A stretch of DNA of 64,000 bases from Myxococcota bacterium (GTDB taxonomy: Bacteria > Myxococcota_A > UBA9160 > SMWR01), in contig JBCCEW010000008.1 in the NCBI GenBank assembly GCA_039030075.1, positions 62,001-126,000 on the forward strand, in the 5' to 3' direction. The position numbers were made by a program, and so were the translations under genes. The notes beneath the pieces were generated by a model. The model had not been told where the DNA came from and searched no databases. It saw nothing but the letters and a program-made list of their open reading frames with translations. Of the stretch, positions 18,509-26,777 are shown piece after piece (the stretch's first letter is position 1; each line of letters begins with the position of its first letter).

Positions 18509-19336
18509 GTGCATCTCGAGGCGATCTCCACGCTCGACGATCCGCGCGTCGCGGCCTACCGCAACGTGCGCGACGCCGACCTGCGGGCCGGGCAGGGCGG
18601 CTTCCTCGCCGAGGGGCGCCTGAACGTCAAGCGGCTGATCCAGGCGCCTCGCTTTCGCGCGCGCTCGGTGTTCGCGACCCGCGCGGCGGTGGAAGCGCTC
18701 ACCCCGACGCTCGCCGCGCTCGACGAGGAGACGCCCATCTACTGTGCCGAGGCCGCGCTGTTGAAGCGCGTGGTCGGCTACAACCTGCACCGCGGTTGCC
18801 TGGCCGAGGGTGATCGCGGCGTGTGCTCGTCCCCGGACGCGCTGTTGTCGGGTCTGTCGACCGAGCGGCCGGTGACGGTGCTGGTGCTCGAGGACCTTAC
18901 CAACCCCGACAACGTGGGCGGGGTGTTCCGCAACGCCCTCGCTTTCGGGGTGGATGCCGTCCTGTTGACCCAGCGCTGCGCGGATCCGCTTTACCGCAAG
19001 GCGATCCGCGTCTCGATGGGCGCGTCCTTCGCGATCGATTTCACGCGCGGCGTCGACGCAGCCGCGCTCCACGCCGCGCTCGAGACGGCCGGCTTCGAGA
19101 GCGTCGCGCTCGCGACCGGCCCGGATGCGCGGCCGGTGTCGCGCTGGCTTGGCCTGCCGTCCCGGCTCGCCCTGTGGTGCGGGAGCGAAGGCGAGGGGCT
19201 GTCTTCCGCAGCGCTCGCTTTAGCGCGGGAGCGGATCGAGATCCCGATGGTCGACCGCATCGACTCGCTCAACGTGGCGACGGCCAGCGGCATCGCGCTG
19301 CACCAGGTGCGGACCCTGCGCGAGGCCAGCGCGTGA
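18509..19336 (+). CDS. TrmH/SpoU family RNA 2'-O-methyltransferase
   Basis: 275 residues from a GTG 7 bases after a TACCCT hexamer. The N-terminal ~100 residues are a substrate-binding domain (FLAEGRLNVKRLI). The SPOUT trefoil-knot domain carries motif 1 (NPDNVGGVFRNALAFG), motif 2 (LWCGSEGEGL) and motif 3 (IPMVDRIDSLNVATASGIAL), which bind S-adenosylmethionine. It should methylate a ribose in tRNA or 23S rRNA; the exact nucleotide is unknown. Its TGA overlaps the next gene's GTG. Confidence 0.93.
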   Translation: MHLEAISTLDDPRVAAYRNVRDADLRAGQGGFLAEGRLNVKRLIQAPRFRARSVFATRAAVEALTPTLAALDEETPIYCAEAALLKRVVGYNLHRGCLAEGDRGVCSSPDALLSGLSTERPVTVLVLEDLTNPDNVGGVFRNALAFGVDAVLLTQRCADPLYRKAIRVSMGASFAIDFTRGVDAAALHAALETAGFESVALATGPDARPVSRWLGLPSRLALWCGSEGEGLSSAALALARERIEIPMVDRIDSLNVATASGIALHQVRTLREASA

Positions 19337-20058
19337 GTCGGACCTGCATCATCAAGACGGGGACCACGCTCGCGTCGCTGCGTCCGACCCACGGTGACTA
19401 CGACGCCTGGATCGCGGCGGGGCTCGGCTGCGCTCCCGAGACCGTCGACGTCGTCGACGTCCAGGCGGGCGAGACGTTGCCCGATCCGGCATCGCCCGCC
19501 GCGGTCGTCGTCACCGGCTCCGCGGCGAAGGTGAGCGATCGAGAGGGCTGGAGCGAGCTCACCGCGGACTGGCTACGCGAAGTGGTGGCCGGCGGGGTGC
19601 CCACCCTGGGGATCTGCTACGGCCATCAGCTGCTGGCCCACGCCCTCGGCGGCAGGGTTGGAGCGAACCCGCGCGGGCGTGAGATCGGTACGGTCGAGGT
19701 GCGCTTCGAGCCCGCGGCAGCGCTCGATCCGCTGTTCTCGGTGCTGCCGCGCCCGACCCGCTTTCACGCCACCCATGTCGAGACCGTGCTCGCGCTCCCC
19801 GACGGCGCGGAACGCTTCGCCGAGAGCGATCTCGACGCCTGCCAGGCGTTCCGGGTGGGTGAGGCGTCGTGGGGCGTCCAGTTCCATCCCGAGTTCGACG
19901 CGACCGCGATTCGCACCTATCTCGACGAGCGCCGTGCGATCCTCGCCGACGAGGGCCTCGACGCGGACGCCTTGCTGGCCCGGGTGGTGGAGACCCCTTC
20001 CGGGCCACGACTCTTGGAACGTTTCGCCGAGCTGATCGACGCACAGGAGACTTCATGA
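19333..20058 (+). CDS. Class I glutamine amidotransferase (GMP-synthase-like GATase domain)
   Basis: 241 residues. The catalytic triad is complete: C95 in GICYGHQLLAHALGG, H185 and E187 in VQFHPEF. The oxyanion-side VVVTGSAAKVSDR matches the stand-alone GATase group annotated as GMP synthase-like. No synthetase domain is attached, so ammonia must be passed to a partner or the enzyme hydrolyses a different gamma-glutamyl compound. It is translationally coupled on both sides (GTGA with trmH-like, ATGA with the IlvC-like gene), which makes the IlvC-like protein a candidate partner pathway member. Confidence 0.9.
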   Translation: MSRTCIIKTGTTLASLRPTHGDYDAWIAAGLGCAPETVDVVDVQAGETLPDPASPAAVVVTGSAAKVSDREGWSELTADWLREVVAGGVPTLGICYGHQLLAHALGGRVGANPRGREIGTVEVRFEPAAALDPLFSVLPRPTRFHATHVETVLALPDGAERFAESDLDACQAFRVGEASWGVQFHPEFDATAIRTYLDERRAILADEGLDADALLARVVETPSGPRLLERFAELIDAQETS

Positions 20059-21071
20059 CCACGATCTATCACGACGCCGATGCGGATCTCGCGGCCCTCG
20101 ACGGCCAGACCGTCGCGGTGGTGGGCTACGGAAACCAAGGGCGCTCCCAGGCGTTGAACCTGCGCGACTCCGGTGTCTCGGTGGTGATCGGGAACATCCG
20201 CGACGCGGCCCACGAGGCCGCGGAAGCGGACGGGTTCCCGGTGCAACCCATCGGCGACGCCTGTGCCAGCGCCGACGTCGTGATGCTCCTGATACCGGAC
20301 GAGGTGATGCCCGAGGTGTATCGCGAGCAGATCGCGCCGCGCCTGCGTGAGGGCGCCCTGGTCGTGTTCGCTTCGGGCTACAACGTCGCGTTCGGACAGC
20401 TCGAGGTCGACCCGCATCTCGACGTGGCGTTGATCGCGCCGCGCATGATCGGCGTGGGCGTCCGCGACGCCTTCGTGGCCGGTCGCGGCTACCCGGCGTT
20501 CGTCGGCGTGCACCAGGACGCGTCGGGAAGTGCGAAGCCCCGCATGCTGGCCCTGTGCAAGGGGCTGGGCGCCACGCGCGGCGGCTGTATCGAGATGACC
20601 CTGCACGACGAGGCGAGCCTCGACCTCTTCACCGAGCAGGGCTTCGGCCCCGCCTGGGGTCGGGTGCTGATGAGCGCCGCCGAGCTGCTCGTGGAAGCGG
20701 GTTACCCGCCCGAAGCCGTGTTGGTGGAGCTCTACCTCTCGGGTGAGCTCGCCTACACCCTCGAGAAGATCCGCGAGGTCGGCATGACCCGGCAGATGGA
20801 CTTCCACTCGCGCACGAGCCAGTACGGCAGCATCACGCGCGGGGCGCGCTACCTGGGGCTGGACCCGGCCCTGAAGGAGAAAATGGGCGAGGTGCTCGGG
20901 GAGATTCGCGACGGCACGTTCGCGAAGGAATGGTCCGAGCAGCAGGAACAGGCGAGCGCGATCTTCGAGCAGATCCGCGCGGTGCGGGACGAGCTGCCCT
21001 TCACGAAGTGGGAGGCGTCCGCCCGAACGGCCTTCGGGATCGGTTCGTCGGAGCCCGACGGCTCGGCCTGA
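20055..21071 (+). CDS. Ketol-acid reductoisomerase-like (IlvC-like) protein with altered active site
   Basis: 338 residues, the size of class I KARI. Rossmann part: VAVVGYGNQGRSQALNLRDSG (split), then SGYNVAFGQLE. The knotted C-terminal domain retains D190 and E194 of the Mg-binding DLFTEQ. However the hallmark APKGPG loop is APRMIG (Lys to R130), and at the second metal site the pair of Glu four residues apart is E225 and S229, with E231 two residues later. The family reaction is isomerisation plus NADPH reduction of acetolactate in valine/isoleucine synthesis; with these changes a different substrate or loss of the isomerase step is likely. No ilvB/ilvN/ilvD genes lie beside it. A true KARI is presumably elsewhere. 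Confidence 0.8.
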   Translation: MTTIYHDADADLAALDGQTVAVVGYGNQGRSQALNLRDSGVSVVIGNIRDAAHEAAEADGFPVQPIGDACASADVVMLLIPDEVMPEVYREQIAPRLREGALVVFASGYNVAFGQLEVDPHLDVALIAPRMIGVGVRDAFVAGRGYPAFVGVHQDASGSAKPRMLALCKGLGATRGGCIEMTLHDEASLDLFTEQGFGPAWGRVLMSAAELLVEAGYPPEAVLVELYLSGELAYTLEKIREVGMTRQMDFHSRTSQYGSITRGARYLGLDPALKEKMGEVLGEIRDGTFAKEWSEQQEQASAIFEQIRAVRDELPFTKWEASARTAFGIGSSEPDGSA

Positions 21072-21104
21072 GAGGGGCGCCCGCGAGGCGCTACCTTGGA
21101 TGCC

Positions 21105-21575
21105 ATGGTCGAAGCCCCCGCCCCGCAAGTCGCCCCCGAGGTGTTGCCGGTGGATGCGGGCGCACTCCCCGAGCGCCTCGTCCTCTACGACGGGGTCTGT
21201 GGCTTCTGCGATGGTGCCGTCCAGTGGCTCCTCGCGCGCGACCGCGAGGCGCGCCTGTGCTTCGCGCCGCTCCAGGGAACCACCGCCGAGGTCCTGCGCG
21301 CGCGTCATGCGGAGATCCCCGAGGACCTCGAGACCTTCGTCGTGGTGGAACGCGATGCGCGAGGCGAACGCGTCCACCTGCGCTCGGACGCGTTGCTCGC
21401 CGTCCTGGGCCAGCTTCCGACGCCCTGGCCCTGGCTGACGATCGTGCGCTGGGTCCCGCGCGCCGTTCGCGACGCCGCGTACACGGCCTTCGCGACACGC
21501 CGCTACCGCTGGTTCGGGACGCTCGATGCCTGCGCCGTTCCGTCGCCGGACGTGCGCGCGCGCTTCCTCGACTAG
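21105..21575 (+). CDS. DCC family thiol-disulfide oxidoreductase (DUF393)
   Basis: 156 residues from the ATG at 21105. LVLYDGVCGFCDGAVQWLL contains the family's DxxCxxC motif with C32 and C35, and the rest (FAPLQGTTAEVL, RSDALLAVLGQL, WGxVPRxxRDAAY-like RWVPRAVRDAAYTAF) follows the DCC pattern. The family is thioredoxin-like but poorly characterised. TACCTT ends 7 bases before the ATG, which favours this start over an upstream TTG at 21096 that would sit inside the hexamer. It ends 11 bases from the convergent small gene. Confidence 0.9.
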   Translation: MVEAPAPQVAPEVLPVDAGALPERLVLYDGVCGFCDGAVQWLLARDREARLCFAPLQGTTAEVLRARHAEIPEDLETFVVVERDARGERVHLRSDALLAVLGQLPTPWPWLTIVRWVPRAVRDAAYTAFATRRYRWFGTLDACAVPSPDVRARFLD

Positions 21576-21585
21576 GCCCGCGGAG

Positions 21586-21849
21586 CTAGGCGCTCCTCGG
21601 CAACCGCTCCCAGATCGAGCGCCACTCGGCTGCGGCGGTCTGGGCCGCTTCGATCGCCGACTCGCCAACCGCGAAGATCAGCCGTCCGCGCTCGCCTTCG
21701 AAGGCGGGCGTGCGCACGACGGCGACCCAGGCGCCTTTACGGCCCGGGCGCGGGGGGGTGCGATACAGCTCGCCGTCGACCGAGCGCAGCCAGGCGACCG
21801 CTTCGTCGGGCGTGAGGGCGAGGGAATCGAGGGGGGACACGTCTTCCAC
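21586..21849 (-). CDS. Hypothetical protein, 87 residues
   Basis: Not recognised. A GTG at 21849 with GGAG 6 bases upstream is the best start; a second GTG is 9 bases on. The protein is acidic to neutral, with LTPDEAVAWLRSVDGELYRTPP, an Arg/Gly turn, strand-like AWVAVVRTPAF and RLIFAVGESAIEAAQTAAAEWRSIWERL, an alpha-beta-beta-alpha arrangement for a small soluble domain. No signal peptide. Codon usage and frame look genuine compared with other frames here. Confidence 0.6.
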   Translation of the reverse strand: MEDVSPLDSLALTPDEAVAWLRSVDGELYRTPPRPGRKGAWVAVVRTPAFEGERGRLIFAVGESAIEAAQTAAAEWRSIWERLPRSA

Positions 21850-21965
21850 GGGACACTCCGTTGCTTCGGGAGTGCCGGTGCCACCACACGGGGTGACGCG
21901 TGCAGGACGTCGCCGACCGGCAAGACGTCGGCAGTCGCGCGCGGAAGCAGGCGAGGTCGCGGGGC

Positions 21966-22721
21966 CTAGGGCCGTTCCGCCGCCGCTGGCGTCGGTTCCT
22001 TCTCGTCGATCGCCTCGAGAATGCGCTGACGGACGCGTTGGGTGAGTTCTTCGACGCTGTCGCCCGCGAAGCCCGCGTAGGGGATCGGGTCGAGCACGGT
22101 GACGCGAATCGGATGCCGACCCTGCAGGACCACGCCGCGTTTCGGCAGCGCTTCGGCCGTGCCTTCGATGGCGATCGGCAGGATCGGGCGCTTCGCGGTG
22201 AGTGCGATCTCGAAGGCCCCGGGCTTGAAGGCCCGCATCTGCCCGGTCGCCGAGCGGGTGCCTTCGGGAAACATCATGATCGAGTTGCCCTCGGACAGGG
22301 CCTCGAGCGAGGCGCGGATCATCTGGACGACGCTCGCCCGGTCGCCGCGTCGCAAGGCGATGTACCGGTTGAGCCGCATGTTCCAACCGATGAACGGGAT
22401 CCGGAAGTTCTCGAGCTTCGACACCCACTTGTAGTGCACGAACAGCCGAAAGAGCACGAGGATGTCGAGGAGCGAGAGATGGTTGGCGACCATCACGTAC
22501 GCCTCGGACCGATCGATCTTTTCGCGCCCCACCACCTTCACGGGCCAGGCCGGGTTGAACCAGGTGTAGAGGGAGGCCCAGAAGCAGGTGAACTGGTGGA
22601 GCAGGCGAAGCTGCGGATCGAAGAGACGCGTGGTCGCCCAGAGCGCGACAGCGACCGGGAAGAGGGCAACCGAGGTGGCGGTCAGAAAGACCCAGAAGAG
22701 CGTCGAGAACAACACCCGCAT
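21966..22721 (-). CDS. plsC: 1-acyl-sn-glycerol-3-phosphate acyltransferase
   Basis: 251 residues with two N-terminal hydrophobic helices for the inner membrane. Acyltransferase motif I is NHLSLLD (80-86; His and Asp catalytic), motif II covers ENFRIPFIGWNMR, motif III is FPEGTRS (151-157), and the PILPIAIEG block follows. It transfers a second acyl chain to lysophosphatidic acid in phospholipid synthesis. A GATACT hexamer ends 8 bases before the ATG, overlapping the tail of the upstream amidotransferase gene. The 116-base gap after it contains one weak stem-loop (21912-21932). Confidence 0.94.
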   Translation of the reverse strand: MRVLFSTLFWVFLTATSVALFPVAVALWATTRLFDPQLRLLHQFTCFWASLYTWFNPAWPVKVVGREKIDRSEAYVMVANHLSLLDILVLFRLFVHYKWVSKLENFRIPFIGWNMRLNRYIALRRGDRASVVQMIRASLEALSEGNSIMMFPEGTRSATGQMRAFKPGAFEIALTAKRPILPIAIEGTAEALPKRGVVLQGRHPIRVTVLDPIPYAGFAGDSVEELTQRVRQRILEAIDEKEPTPAAAERP

Positions 22722-22727
22722 CGCGCT

Positions 22728-23462
22728 CTAGTATCCCGTGCTTCGCGCTCCGCCACCAGCCGGCGCTTCCCCGCGACAAGCCGCGACGAACGCACCGAAG
22801 AGTGCGCGCCGATGCGCGGGCTCGAGGGTCTCCGGGTGCCACTGGACGCCGAGTGCGAAGCGCGCCTCCGCGACTTCGATCGCCTCGACGACACCATCGT
22901 CCGCGCGCGCCGAGATCCGGGCACTGCCCGGCTCGGCCACGGCCTGATGGTGTCGGCTGTTCACCGCGGTGGCTGCGCGGCCAAGCAGTGCGCCGAGCGC
23001 GGTGCCGGGCTCCACTGCGATCTCGTGACGCTGCTCCGGCGAATCGAACTGATGGGGCCCGCTGCTCGGCTGGTCGGTCGCGAGGTCGTAGTGGAGCGAT
23101 CCCCCGCAGTGTAGGGCGAGGAGCTGCATCCCGTAGCAGATCCCCAGCACGGGAAGGGGCCGGGCGAGGGCCGCCGCGAGCAGTGCGCGATCGAAGTCGA
23201 CCTGACGGCGGGGGGCCAGCTCGAAGGCGACCTCGGGCGGGTAGGGCGTCGGGGGCGCGAAGTCGTCGCCACCCGGGACGAGCAGGCCGTCCAGACGCTG
23301 GACCGCGGCCGCGGGATCGGCGGCTTCCGGCAGATAGAGCGGGATTCCGCCGGCCTCGTGGATCGCGCGGGCGTAGGACGCGTCGATGTAGTGGTACTCG
23401 CGACCGGGCCGCCAGCGGCCGCTCTCGTCGAGGCACGGCGGAATGCCGATGAGCGGGCGCAT
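22728..23462 (-). CDS. Gamma-glutamyl-gamma-aminobutyrate hydrolase family protein (peptidase C26)
   Basis: 244 residues. Class I GATase fold with nucleophile C109 in LGICYGMQLLALHCGG, and H209 and E211 in VQWHPE. LLVPGGDDFAPPTY-like region and VNSRHHQAV are typical of PuuD-type enzymes, which cleave gamma-glutamyl amides such as gamma-glutamyl-GABA. The rest of a putrescine pathway is not seen nearby, so the physiological substrate is open. TATACT sits 7 bases before the ATG. Confidence 0.9.
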   Translation of the reverse strand: MRPLIGIPPCLDESGRWRPGREYHYIDASYARAIHEAGGIPLYLPEAADPAAAVQRLDGLLVPGGDDFAPPTPYPPEVAFELAPRRQVDFDRALLAAALARPLPVLGICYGMQLLALHCGGSLHYDLATDQPSSGPHQFDSPEQRHEIAVEPGTALGALLGRAATAVNSRHHQAVAEPGSARISARADDGVVEAIEVAEARFALGVQWHPETLEPAHRRALFGAFVAACRGEAPAGGGARSTGY

Positions 23463-23506
23463 CGCGCGAAGTATACCCTCCGGCCCGGAGCTGTTCCGGG
23501 GAGGAC
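23463..23506. promoter_or_regulatory. Overlapping divergent promoter between the C26 hydrolase and the epimerase
   Basis: The sequence AGTATACC at 23470-23477 gives TATACT on the minus strand (ending 7 bases before the hydrolase ATG, probably leaderless) and TATACC on the plus strand. The plus-strand message would have a leader of about 22 bases with GGGGAGGAC just before the ATG at 23507. Two polymerases could not use the shared core at once. Confidence 0.5.
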
Positions 23507-24370
23507 ATGGCGCGTATCTTGATCGCCGGCTGTGGCTACGTGGGGAACGCCCTGGCCACGATGCGCGTGTCCCGGGGCGACGACGTGTGGGGGTTGCGAC
23601 GACACCCCGTCGATCTCGCGTCCGGTGTGCAGGCCATCGCCGCGGATCTCGCGGTGGCCCGTTCGCTCGAGGACCTGCCCGCCGACCTCGAGGTGGTGGT
23701 CTACGCGGCCTCGCCCGGCGGACGCGATGATGCGTTCTACCGCACGACCTACGTCGACGGGCTGCGGAACCTGCTCGGAGCCCTCGAGAAGCAGGGCCAG
23801 CGTCCGCGCCGGGTGATCTTCGTTTCGAGCACGGCGGTCTACGGTCAGACGAAGGGGGAGTGGGTCGATGAGGACTCCCCGACCGAGCCCACCCACTTTT
23901 CGGGGCAGCGCCTGCTCGAGGCCGAGCAGGTGCTGCGCGACGGACCCTTCCCCGGCGTCGTGCTGCGGCTCGCCGGCATCTACGGCCCGCGGCGCACGCG
24001 GCTGATCGATCAGGTGCGGCAGGGGCGGGCCACGCTGTCGAAGGGGAAGCGCTACACCAACCGCATTCACCGAGACGACTGTGCCGGTATCCTGGACCGG
24101 CTGATCGACGTCGGCGAGACCGACCCCTGCTACGTCGGGGTGGATCACGCTCCCGAAGAAGAGCGCGTGGTCCTCGATTGGATGGCAGGCATCCTGGGCG
24201 CGCCTCCGCCCCGGGTAGAGCGGGTGGACCAGCGCAAGACACCGCGGGGCGGGAACAAGCGCTGCCGCAACACGCGCATCCTCGACGCAGGCTACCGCTT
24301 CATCTATCCGACCTACCGCGAGGGCTATACGGCGGTCCTTTCCGGACGGGCCCCCGAGCCCAGCGCGTGA
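23507..24370 (+). CDS. NAD(P)-dependent epimerase/oxidoreductase, YeeZ-like extended SDR
   Basis: 287 residues. ILIAGCGYVGNALATM is the nucleotide-binding loop (GxGxxG). VIFVSSTAVYGQTKGEWVDE holds the active-site Ser and the YG segment, but the usual YxxxK is replaced: FSGQRLLEAEQVL has no Tyr-x3-Lys. This is characteristic of YeeZ-like atypical SDRs, whose reactions are mostly undefined. NRIHRDDCAGIL is the conserved late motif. Overlaps the next gene by 4 bases (GTGA). Confidence 0.87.
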   Translation: MARILIAGCGYVGNALATMRVSRGDDVWGLRRHPVDLASGVQAIAADLAVARSLEDLPADLEVVVYAASPGGRDDAFYRTTYVDGLRNLLGALEKQGQRPRRVIFVSSTAVYGQTKGEWVDEDSPTEPTHFSGQRLLEAEQVLRDGPFPGVVLRLAGIYGPRRTRLIDQVRQGRATLSKGKRYTNRIHRDDCAGILDRLIDVGETDPCYVGVDHAPEEERVVLDWMAGILGAPPPRVERVDQRKTPRGGNKRCRNTRILDAGYRFIYPTYREGYTAVLSGRAPEPSA

Positions 24371-25518
24371 GCGAGAAGCCGCCGCTCGCCGGTCCGGCTC
24401 TGGCGATGCCGGGGGCCGTGTTCTCGCCCATCGCCGATCGCCTGCGCAGTGCGCCGCAGGGGGTGTGCCCCCTGCACGTCGGGGACACCTGGCTCGAGCC
24501 CTTCGACGGCGCGCGCATGCAGGATCTCGCCGTCGACAGCCACGCGGGCCTGCACCGTTACTGCGAGACGCGCGGCGTGCCGGAGCTCGTCGAGGCGCTG
24601 ACGGCGAAGCTGCGCGAGCGCAACGGGCTCGATGCCGATCCGACCCGCGTGCTGGTCACGGCCGGCGCCACGGGCGCGCTCTCCTCCGCGTTCGGCGCGA
24701 TCGCGTCGCCGGGAAGCGAAGTCCTGGTGCTGACGCCGTACTGGCCGCTGATCCGGGGCATGATCCAGGCCTTCCACGCGACCCCCATCGAGGTGCCCTT
24801 CTACGATCGGGTGACGAGCGCCGAGGAAGCGGTGGCGGCCGTCTCCGCGCGACGCAGCGCCCGTACGGTCGCCCTCTACGTTTCGTCTCCCTCGAATCCG
24901 ACCGGACGCGTGATTCCCGGGGCGTGGCTCGAAGCGCTGGCAGCCTGGGCGCGGCGGGAGAATCTCTGGCTGTTCTCGGACGAGGTCTACGAGGATCACG
25001 TCTACCGGGGCGACCACGTCTCGCCCGGTCGCTTCGCCCCGGAACGCACACTCTCGGTCTATTCCTTTTCGAAGGCCTACGGCATGGCGGGGAACCGCAC
25101 CGGCTACCTGACCGGCCCCGCCGCGCTCGTGGAGCAGGCGTTGAAGGTCTCGACCCACACCGCCTACCACGCACCCACCGCGGGCCAGGTGGCGGCGATC
25201 CGGGCGCTCGCGTCGGGTGCCGCTTGGCTCGGCGAAGCCCGGGCGCAGTACCAGCGGGTCGGCGATCGCGTGGCCGAGCGTCTCGGTGTCCCCGCACCCG
25301 AGGGTTCGACCTTCCTCTTCCTCGACGTCGCCCCGCAGCTGGACGATCGGGGGCTCTGGGGCTTCCTCGCCGACTGCGTCGACGATGGGGTCGCGCTCAC
25401 CCCTGGACCGTCTTGCGGTGCGGAGTACGAGAGCTGGGTACGGCTCTGCTACACCGCCGCGCCACCGGACGAGGTGCTCGCTGCGGTGGATCGCCTGGCC
25501 GCGCGGTTGGGACGCTAG
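24367..25518 (+). CDS. Fold-type I aminotransferase (class I/II, PLP-dependent)
   Basis: 383 residues from the GTG at 24367. PLP-binding residues are visible: N177 in SSPSNPTGR, D205 in LFSDEVYED, and the Schiff-base lysine K236 in YSFSKAYGMAGNRTGYL; R434-type carboxylate binding is plausible in SWVRLCYT near the C-terminus. This is the aspartate/aromatic aminotransferase subgroup. The amino-acid specificity is not readable. Coupled to the epimerase gene; its end overlaps a convergent gene by 4 bases. Confidence 0.93.
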   Translation: MSEKPPLAGPALAMPGAVFSPIADRLRSAPQGVCPLHVGDTWLEPFDGARMQDLAVDSHAGLHRYCETRGVPELVEALTAKLRERNGLDADPTRVLVTAGATGALSSAFGAIASPGSEVLVLTPYWPLIRGMIQAFHATPIEVPFYDRVTSAEEAVAAVSARRSARTVALYVSSPSNPTGRVIPGAWLEALAAWARRENLWLFSDEVYEDHVYRGDHVSPGRFAPERTLSVYSFSKAYGMAGNRTGYLTGPAALVEQALKVSTHTAYHAPTAGQVAAIRALASGAAWLGEARAQYQRVGDRVAERLGVPAPEGSTFLFLDVAPQLDDRGLWGFLADCVDDGVALTPGPSCGAEYESWVRLCYTAAPPDEVLAAVDRLAARLGR

Positions 25519-26033
25519 CCAGAGCCCGGCGGATCGGGGCGCACCGGCAGCGCCGCGAGCATCGCGCACCAGGCAGGGGGCAGGGCGTGCTCGCGCGCGC
25601 CCTCGGTCATCCAGGCGCGGTAGCGTTCGGTGGCGACGCGATCCTGCGTCTCCAGCGCCGAGAGGTAGGTCTCCGCGGTCGGCCCCGGCGTCTCGGGGGC
25701 CGACGCCCATTCCAGGCGCACCGAGACCCGCTGGTAGCCCCCCTCGTAGCGGTCGAGCTCGGTCCACGCTTCGGGGGCGAGCCGGAACACCACGCCCCAC
25801 ACCTCGGCACCCGCGTCGGGCCGAATATTCGCTTTCGCGGAGCCGTCTCTGCCGGGCTTGTCCAGATGGAACGCGTAGTTCCGCAGGCGGGCCGCGCCGA
25901 GCGGCTGGGCCGAGGCCACGCGCTCCTGGAGACGCCGGGTCGAAAGGTTCGATCCGTAGGCGAAATACAGGTCCCCCGCGGCGCCCGCGGCCGGCTTGAG
26001 TGCCGGAGCGGCGGCGTTACCTTCCGAGACCAC
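25515..26033 (-). CDS. AIG2/GGCT-like gamma-glutamylcyclotransferase family protein
   Basis: 172 residues if started at the GTG at 26033. FAYGSNLSTRRLQERV is the substrate-binding loop of the GGCT fold, WGVVFRLAPEAWTELDRYEGGYQ, here in two parts, includes the family's catalytic Glu in DRYEGGY, and ETYLSALE follows. Such enzymes release 5-oxoproline from gamma-glutamyl compounds or remain uncharacterised. No good Shine-Dalgarno sequence is visible, so the start is uncertain. Divergent from the cyclophilin gene. Confidence 0.82.
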   Translation of the reverse strand: MVSEGNAAAPALKPAAGAAGDLYFAYGSNLSTRRLQERVASAQPLGAARLRNYAFHLDKPGRDGSAKANIRPDAGAEVWGVVFRLAPEAWTELDRYEGGYQRVSVRLEWASAPETPGPTAETYLSALETQDRVATERYRAWMTEGAREHALPPAWCAMLAALPVRPDPPGSG

Positions 26034-26071
26034 GAACGACCGTTTGAGAGAGTGGGGAGGTTTCTTCGACC

Positions 26072-26761
26072 ATGTCGATCTCGCAGATTTCGCGCCCGCA
26101 GGGCTTCGTGCACAGGGCTTCGATCGTCGCCGCCGCGCTGTGCGTCGTGCTCGCATGGGCCGTTCCCGCGGCCAGCAAGGGCAAGCCCGACGCGATGGCG
26201 GCCCTCGAGAGTTTCATTTCGATGCAGGGCATCGACAAGAGCAAGCCGGGCTGGAAGTCGAACCTGCCCGAGCCGATCGAAGCCGACTTCAGCGGCCAGA
26301 AGGTCACCTGGAAGCTGCGCACGAACCTCGGCCCGATCGAGGTGAAGCTGATGCCCGACGTGGCGCCGAAGCACGTGACCAGCACGGTCTACCTCACCAC
26401 CCTCGGCTTCTACGACAACACGCGCTTCCACCGCGTGATCCCGGGCTTCATGGCCCAGGGCGGCGATCCGACCGGGACCGGTCGTGGCGGGCCGGGCTAC
26501 CAGTACTCGGGCGAGTTCGATCCGGAGGTGAAGCACGACAAGGGTGGCCTGCTCAGCATGGCCAACGCGGGTCCGGGTACCGACGGGAGCCAGTTCTTCC
26601 TGACCTTCGTGGCTACCCCGTGGCTCAACAACAAGCACACGATCTTCGGTGAGGTCGTCTCGGGGATGGACGTCCTGAAGAAGATGGAAGAAAAGGGCAC
26701 GCGCAGCGGCCGACCGACCGCCGAACTCAAGATCGAGAAGGCGACGATCCAGTTCGACTGA
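26072..26761 (+). CDS. Exported cyclophilin-type peptidyl-prolyl cis-trans isomerase
   Basis: 229 residues. A Sec signal (SIVAAALCVVLAWAVPAAS) suggests a periplasmic enzyme. The cyclophilin domain (about 85-228) keeps the active-site run FHRVIPGFMAQGGDPTGTG with the catalytic Arg, and MANAGPGTDGSQFFLTF, PWLNNKHTIFGEV. A linker of about 45 residues precedes it. It would speed prolyl isomerisation during folding of exported proteins. GGGGAGG lies 11-17 bases before the ATG; TACCTT at 26018-26023 may be its -10 box, giving a leader of about 48 bases. Confidence 0.93.
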   Translation: MSISQISRPQGFVHRASIVAAALCVVLAWAVPAASKGKPDAMAALESFISMQGIDKSKPGWKSNLPEPIEADFSGQKVTWKLRTNLGPIEVKLMPDVAPKHVTSTVYLTTLGFYDNTRFHRVIPGFMAQGGDPTGTGRGGPGYQYSGEFDPEVKHDKGGLLSMANAGPGTDGSQFFLTFVATPWLNNKHTIFGEVVSGMDVLKKMEEKGTRSGRPTAELKIEKATIQFD

Positions 26762-26777
26762 GCTCGCTTCCGCGCCG

